Assembly (NCBI GenBank): GCA_020631735.1
Contig: CM036160.1
Span: 6,432,407 to 6,496,406 of the forward strand
Length of the DNA: 64,000 bases
Direction of reading: 5' to 3'
Source of the DNA: Saccharum officinarum
Taxonomy: Eukaryota > Streptophyta > Magnoliopsida > Poales > Poaceae
The notes beneath the pieces were generated by a model, which saw only the letters and a list, made by a program, of their open reading frames with translations, made no database searches and was not told the origin of the DNA. The position numbers and the translations under genes were made by a program. Within the stretch, counting starts at the first letter, position 1, and each line of letters starts with the position of its first letter. Of this stretch, positions 58,276-64,000 are shown piece by piece.

Positions 58276-61200
58276 CTAAGAGAGGCCAATAAATCTTATT
58301 GAAAACCATCCATTGGAACCGAAGAAATGCAAAGCTGACGACTCTAGATGTTGGCTAGCTGAGACCAACTGGTCCCATAGATCATCATGCCGCTGCAACT
58401 TTGCCCACTGTCGGAGCCAGTGAGTTCCCCTGAATAGTACCTGCAAAAAAGATTTTGGTCTACATTTGTCAAAAACCAACTCGTTTCTTGTTATCCAAAC
58501 TGCCCAACAAAGTGCCGATGCTGCAGTCAATAACAATGAGTTTTCTTTTTTATTACCCTTCTTTGACCACCCATTAAAAAGGTCATCTATATTATGTGGA
58601 GGTGTTAATCCAAACAGTAAATGTACTGCTCGCCACAGAAACTTGGCATACATACAATCAAGAAAAAGATGTCGGATAGTTTCTGGACAATGACAGAAGC
58701 ACCACTTCATGTCGCCGTTCCAATTACGCCTAACTAGGTTATCCTTAGTTAGAGTCATCCCCTTCTTAAGGTACCACAAAAATATTTTTATTTTTGTAGG
58801 TACCTTAATTTGCCAAATATCCTATGACACTCTCACTCCATTGTTAATTAATGCAGCATACATGGATTTAACAGAGAAAATCCCTGATGAATGTAACGCC
58901 CATACAAAAATATCCCTTTCTTCAGGTAAGTTCACATCTTATAAAGAGGAAACAATTCTGTGCCAATCCCTTAGGTTTGCGCCCACTAAATTACGACGGA
59001 ATGAAATATTTAGTAGGGATGAACTAAGAACTTGTGCCACAGAATTTTGTTTTCTTCTCACGATATTGAACAACGAAGGAAATCTATCTTTTAGTGGTTT
59101 GTTTCTCAACCAAGTGTCAAACCAGAATCGTGTTTGTGACCCGTCTTTCACTTTGAAGGAACCAAAACCCAAGAAGGTGTCTTTTACATTCATCAAGCTT
59201 TTCCAAAAATGAGAATCTGTTGGCTTTTTAACGCAGCTCCCTAACTTCTTATCTTTTATGTATTTATTCATCAAAATTTCCTGCCACATGCCGTCCTCAT
59301 TTAACAATTTAAACAGCCATTTACTCAACAAACATTTGTTCTGAATGTCCAAATTTTGTATGCCTAAACCACCTTGAATTTTCGGTTGGCACAACATTTC
59401 CCATCTGGCTAATCTATATTTTCTCTTGTGTTGGTCGTTTTGCCAATAGAATCTTGATCTAAAACAATCGATTTTTTCTAACACTCCCCTTGGGATCTCG
59501 AAAAAAGAAAGCATAAACATTGGTAAACTAGAGAGCACCGAGTTTATTAAGACCAAACGACCCCCAACTGAGAGCATTTTACCTTTCCACCCGCTAAGCC
59601 TCTTTTCGATTCTGTTTTTAATCATTTGCCAATCTTTATTATTCAGTTTCCTAATATGCATTGGTAGACCAAGATAGCGGAAGGGGTACTTCCCCACTTT
59701 ACATCCAAACAACTGTGAATATTATTCTTCATGTTCTTTTGCTTTCCCAAAGCAGAAGATCTCACTTTTATGAAAGTTTATTTTGAGCCTTGATAGCTGT
59801 TCAAAAGTGGTAAGAATTAATTTCATATTTACTGCTTTTTCAACATCATGACTCATAAAAATGACCGTGTCATCCGCATACTGAAGAATAGATAATCCAT
59901 CTTGGATAAGATGAGGAATAACCCCTTCAACTCGCCCTGCTTCCTTGGCTCTAGCAATTAGTACGGCCAGCATGTCAGCCACTATATTAAATAGTATTGG
60001 CGACATTGGGTCACCCTGCCTTAAGCCTTTTCTTGTTTGGAAGTAAGGACCTAATTGGTCATTAACCTTAATATTAACATTTCCTCCTTGCGTGAACTTC
60101 TCCACCCATTTACACCATGTTTGTGAGAACCCTTTCATCCTTAATGTTTGTTGTAAAAAACTCCATTTTACCTTGTCGTATGCCTTTTCAAAATCAATTT
60201 TGAAAATAACCCCATCCTGCTTCTTCGAGTGAAGTTCATGTATCGTCTCATGTAGTATTACCGCACCCTCCATGATATTTCTTCCAGGAAGAAAGACTGT
60301 TTGAGTTGGTTTAATAATCTTATGAGCTACGGTAGATAATCTATTAGTTGCCACCTTGGTGAAGATTTTAAAAGAGACATTCAACAAACATATTGGTCTG
60401 TATTGTTGAATCACTTTCACATCTGTCTGTTTAGGTATCAAGATTATTGATCCAAAGTTAAGACTATTTAGTGGCAAGGATCCCTGATGGAAATCCGTAA
60501 ACAAGGCCATCAGATCTTCTTTAACTAAAGACCAGAAGACCTGATAAAACTCTGGAGGAAAACCATCCGGTCCTAGTGCCTTATTATGTTCCATTTGGAA
60601 GATAGCAGTCCTTACTTCATCTTCTGTAAAATCAGCTGTTAAAAACTCATTTTCCAGTGTTGAAACTTGGGGAATGTCCTCGGTTTGTAACTCATCCAAA
60701 GTGATGGTAGAGTTATCCGAAGGGCCAAAAAGTGTTTTGTAATATTTGGTAATATGCTTTTTAAGCTGACCGTCACCACTTATTATATCATTCCCTTCTT
60801 CCAACTGGAAAATACGAGTTTTCCTATGTCGACCATTTGCCAACATATGATAGTATTTTGTGTTTGCATCACCCTCTAATAGATGTTTCACCTTAGCCCT
60901 TTAATAACATTTTAGTTCCTCTTCACGGAGTAGTTCCGCTAACCTTTCATTTAACACATGTTTTAGGTTCAGTTCTACTTCATTGAGCAGTGAGCTCTCT
61001 GCCTTCTTGTCCAGTTCATCTAGTTTATTTAAAATTGTCATTTTTTCTTTCTTATAAGTACCACTCACATTTTTAGCCCATCCTCTGAGATATTGGCGTA
61101 GCCTTCTAACCTTAGCCTGCCACCTCTCTAAAGGGGTGCCTTCAGCACGTATGCTTTGCCACACATCTCTTACTATGTCACAGAAACCATCTCTAATCAA

Positions 61201-61947
61201 CCAACCCAATTCAAATTTAAATTGGGGTTGATAAGATGAGGATGCATTGTTTGTGCAACACAACAACGGAGTGTGGTCAGAAATATCTCTAGACAGTGCA
61301 TTTTACAGTGGTATGTGGATATTTGGATTCAAAATCCGTACAGACTAGAATCCTATCCAACTTTTCAAAGGTTTGGTTCCGCAAGTGATTAGCCCAAGTA
61401 AATTTTCTTCCTGACAATTCTAATTCTCTAAGATTTAAAGTGTCAATCACTGCATTAAATATGAAAGGCCATCTGTCGTTATAGTTATCATTACTTTTCT
61501 CATCAGGTCTACGAATAATGTTAAAATCACCACCTATCATAATAGGTAGAGCTTCTTTTGAGCATACTTGCACTATTTCTGATAAGAAATATGATTTTTG
61601 ATCTTCCTGAGCCGGCCCATATACTGAAATCAGATTGAACTTAAAGTCATCTTCCTTATGACAAACTTTAAAATGAATAAAAAATCCCCTTCTTCAATCT
61701 CGCCAATGTCAAAAGTTAACAAGTTTATACCTAGGATCATGCCACCAGACTATCCCCTTGGAGCCATGCAATGCCAAAGAAAATCTCTGCCAGCGCAAAT
61801 ATTATTCAAAGTCGTTTGCGGAAAATTGGCTCTACCCGTCTCTAATAAGGCAATAAAATCTAGGTTCCTTTCTTTTGTTAGGTCAGATAAGAATTTATAT
61901 TTTTTGGGGTCAGCAAACCCATTGCAATTCCAAAAAATACCTTTCAT
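58276..61947 (-). pseudogene. LINE ORF2: endonuclease, reverse transcriptase, zf-RVT, broken
   Basis: Begins ATG at 61947-61945 (MKGIFWNCNGFADPKK). The endonuclease has ALLETG, then a stop near 61752, GGDFN at ~61530, and SDH shortly after a shift near 61289. The reverse transcriptase is at 60891-59722: YRPICLLNVSFKI, IDFEKAYDKVKW, GLRQGDPMSPILFN and the catalytic YADDTVIF. The later part (59712-58939) has FRYLGLPMH and RWEMLCQPKIQGGLGI. The zf-RVT end is at 58779-58276 (CHCPETIRHLFLDC). Single in-frame stops occur at 60901-60903 and 59722-59724, with further breaks at ~61289 and ~58939. It is a distinct lineage from the LINE at 20-23 kb, by motif text. Confidence 0.88.
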
Positions 61948-63445
61948 CTAGACCGTATTTTTTTCTTTTTCTTGTTCCTAGAACATGGCCGTTTGAACTG
62001 TGATAAAGGAGTCTGTAGACACAAAGGGTCACAACCCCCATCACCAAGGTCTTCTGAGATTTCTGAACAAATAAGATTCAAGGCTTCTAAGTCTATAATA
62101 TCTTCTATAGAACAAACAGTAGATGAATCATCTAACTTATCCTCCTGTTCCCTATCAACACCATTCACCCTTTGAGCTTCTATATTTTTTAACGCGATTA
62201 AAGAAAGCGACACTGCATGAGCATTATTCCCGAGAGAAACTCCTATCGAATCAGCTGTAGCTAACAAACAGGAATCATCTAAATTATGAAATGAGCTTGG
62301 ATGAGTTACATTACCTTTTTCTGAAGAGGGATCAAGATTTTTGCGAGCTTTCAATTTGGACGCCTTTTCCAAAGAGTCCTGATCTGAATTCGCCGCATTT
62401 CTTTTGCTAGATCTTATAGGAGACACTGTCCCACCATTAAGCATGCTCATTTTTTTTTGGATACGCCAGAGTCATTTTGGGAAGCCATCAAACTAGCCTT
62501 TCATTGGCCATTCCCATCTGCTGTTAGCCCTTGAGTAAGCACCACCACTGGTTTTTTGCTTGCTTTAACAACTGTTGTCGCAGGTTTCACACCCGCCACC
62601 TCGTTCTGCTGAATCTCAGAACCAGCACCCATATCCTGCTGCTGAACTGCACCACCAATGTGGTTTCCGGAGTCGGGTAGCTGGTCACCAATAGCAATAT
62701 CCTTTGCTGATTCCCCCTCTTTTTTACCATCCTCATCCATAGGATCTTCATTATTTTCCCCTTTTTCTTTATCTTCATCTATGGTAGAGTCCATATCAAT
62801 GACCTGAGGCTCACCATCAGATAAATCATGTTCCATACGGAACTGTAGCTCATAAACAAAATCTCCAATCACTATATCCACTAGCCGGGATAAGGTTGGG
62901 ATCTAGTACGGCTACCTTCATCCTTACACGACCAAAATTTTTGGTAAACTTTGTGTCTACAGCTCTGGGAACACCTAATATGGATCCAATCGCCCAAATA
63001 ATAGGAAATTCCTGAAACTCTTTTGGTAGACCACGAAACAGAACCCAAACTTTATCAATTTCATACTTAAAAACCTCATTCTCGGTCCCTTTCTCAAAAC
63101 GTATTTTACCCTTTACTGTCTTTGTGTCCATAGGACCCCAGTTCACCACCCAATCCAAAAGCTCAGAGGATGGGAAATTAGTGATAAAGGCATCAGTACT
63201 TTCTCCTCAATCACCCACTTATTTTTTCCAGGTAGTAGTTTGTCGAGTTCCACTGCTAACAGATCAGCAGTAATAGAACCCTCCAAAACACGTACCACAA
63301 CTGATTTTTCCTCTACATTGACCTTAGGATTTTCAGCGAGTGGAATAAAATAAAAGCTCAATCCTTCAACCGCATAACCACAAGGAATAGCAGTAGTGTT
63401 CATTTTTTTCATATTTGGGCAAATTTTTGTGACATGATCTCCATA
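61944..63445 (-). pseudogene. LINE ORF1 (gag-like), 5' truncated
   Basis: Starts inside a CCHC-type zinc knuckle (only its end, HVTKICP, remains), then AIPCGYAVEGLSFYFIPLAE and a DUF4283-like region (VWVLFRGLPKEFQEFPIIWAIG … RVRMKVAVL). It continues into a long acidic and basic low-complexity C-terminal part that ends IRSR and TGA at 61946-61944. Breaks occur near 63170, 62880 and 62500. The ORF1 protein would coat element RNA. Its stop overlaps the ATG of ORF2 as ATGA. Confidence 0.75.
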
Positions 63446-63448
63446 ACA

Positions 63449-63585
63449 AATTTCCTCTAAAAACTAATAATCGACAAGACAAATTAAATCATTTTTTATC
63501 TAAGGCTAGTTTTAGTGAAGATTTCATTTAAATTTCATTTGCATTTAATATTGTAACACATCAATAGATTTTATGACTTGACAGG
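63449..63585. repeat. Right copy of long duplication flanking LINE
   Basis: Matches 57966-58117 but has lost 15 bp between two 'cg' dinucleotides (after 'ctaataatcg') and has a few substitutions. Confidence 0.8.
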
Positions 63586-64000
63586 CTATTTATTTTTCTC
63601 GAATACATAAAAGATTTGGGTATTTTTGTATTAAGGTAGATGAGTTTAAACATAACATCGCGCTTCAAATGAGCGCCCTAAGAGGTCTAAAAGTAGCAGC
63701 GCAAGGCCGAACCTCCCTAATGTACTGATACAAGTTATGAAAAATACTACTAAGATAACTATTAGCTGTTATTATCTGATTTGTTCTAACTAGTGAGATA
63801 AGTATTATTTAGAGGTTCAACTAACAATTAGCTATTTTATTAGCTGCATCTATTTGGATCCAAAAAGACATAACTATTAGCCGAGATTGAGCTATTATCT
63901 ATATAGGGATCCAAACAGGGACTCATCATTAATCAAGTCAATCATTCACAGCAAAAACAAAAGGGGCGACTTGTCCTTGCTGTTTCTGAATCTTCTGGGC
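63586..64000. repeat. Duplicated 3' flank of fucosyltransferase copy 2, last part
   Basis: Continues the copy-1 flank from 29641 to 30060 almost base for base, to the window edge. The duplication therefore extends beyond this window. Confidence 0.88.

Larger units (their letters stand above)
58118..63448 (-). mobile_element. LINE (L1-type), 5.3 kb, truncated in ORF1
   Basis: Oriented on the minus strand, with a short A tail at 58118-58124, ORF2 in the middle and most of ORF1 at the right. The 5' end falls inside the ORF1 zinc knuckle (text CYGDHVTKICP at ~63445-63413), so the first part of ORF1 is missing. The copy-1 flank around 29640 is the unoccupied equivalent. The flanking duplication is about 140-150 bp, much longer than usual. 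Confidence 0.88.

Overview
The window is a repeat-rich piece of plant nuclear DNA from a grass (Poaceae, probably a panicoid such as a sorghum, maize or millet relative). The reasons are GT-AG introns, CACTA (En/Spm), copia, LINE, hAT, Stowaway and Tourist-type elements with ends typical of grass genomes, GC-rich single-exon-like coding blocks beside AT-rich intergenic DNA, and a GT37 fucosyltransferase family. The species call is inference. No bacterial, organellar or viral gene was seen.

Layout. 1-6.1 kb: GC-rich DNA, a tandem repeat, a decayed von Willebrand A (vWA) domain pseudogene on the minus strand, GT-rich microsatellites, and a solitary CACTA terminus with tandem subterminal repeats. 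7.2-16.7 kb: a complete 9.5-kb CACTA element with target duplication AAT, carrying a four-exon tnp2-type transposase and an eleven-exon TNP1/Ptta-type gene, both broken by point mutations. 18-25.4 kb: a GC-rich island, a MITE, a 5'-truncated LINE on the minus strand, an F-box/LRR pseudogene fragment and several copies of a dispersed repeat. 26-32.5 kb: a MITE, an apparently intact two-exon fucosyltransferase gene, a ~102-bp tandem repeat, a truncated Stowaway-like MITE and an internally deleted fucosyltransferase relic. 33-41 kb: a hAT-like element and a full-length but broken copia element with LTRs and the 5-bp target duplication AGAGC. 41.0-53.3 kb: a second CACTA element (12.3 kb), genes on the minus strand, whose second gene ends in a Ulp1/C48-like protease domain and has telomere-like repeats just before its start codon; a small hAT MITE sits inside it. 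53.3-55.5 kb: patchwork DNA with short duplicated blocks and a nitrate/peptide transporter (NPF) fragment. 55.7-57.4 kb: a second intact fucosyltransferase gene. 57.5-64 kb: the 3' flank of that gene, duplicated from the flank of the first copy, interrupted by a Tourist-like MITE and a large 5'-truncated LINE.

Only the two GT37 genes look functional. They form a local duplicated family whose second exons and 3' flanks are nearly identical while first exons and leaders are clearly diverged, suggesting recent gene conversion or a recombination breakpoint near the intron. Because the duplicated flanks preserve an empty site, the MITE and the LINE in the second copy can be placed after the duplication. 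Most other coding sequence is transposon-derived, with nonsense changes mostly explicable as C-to-T or G-to-A transitions, as expected for long-silenced methylated elements.
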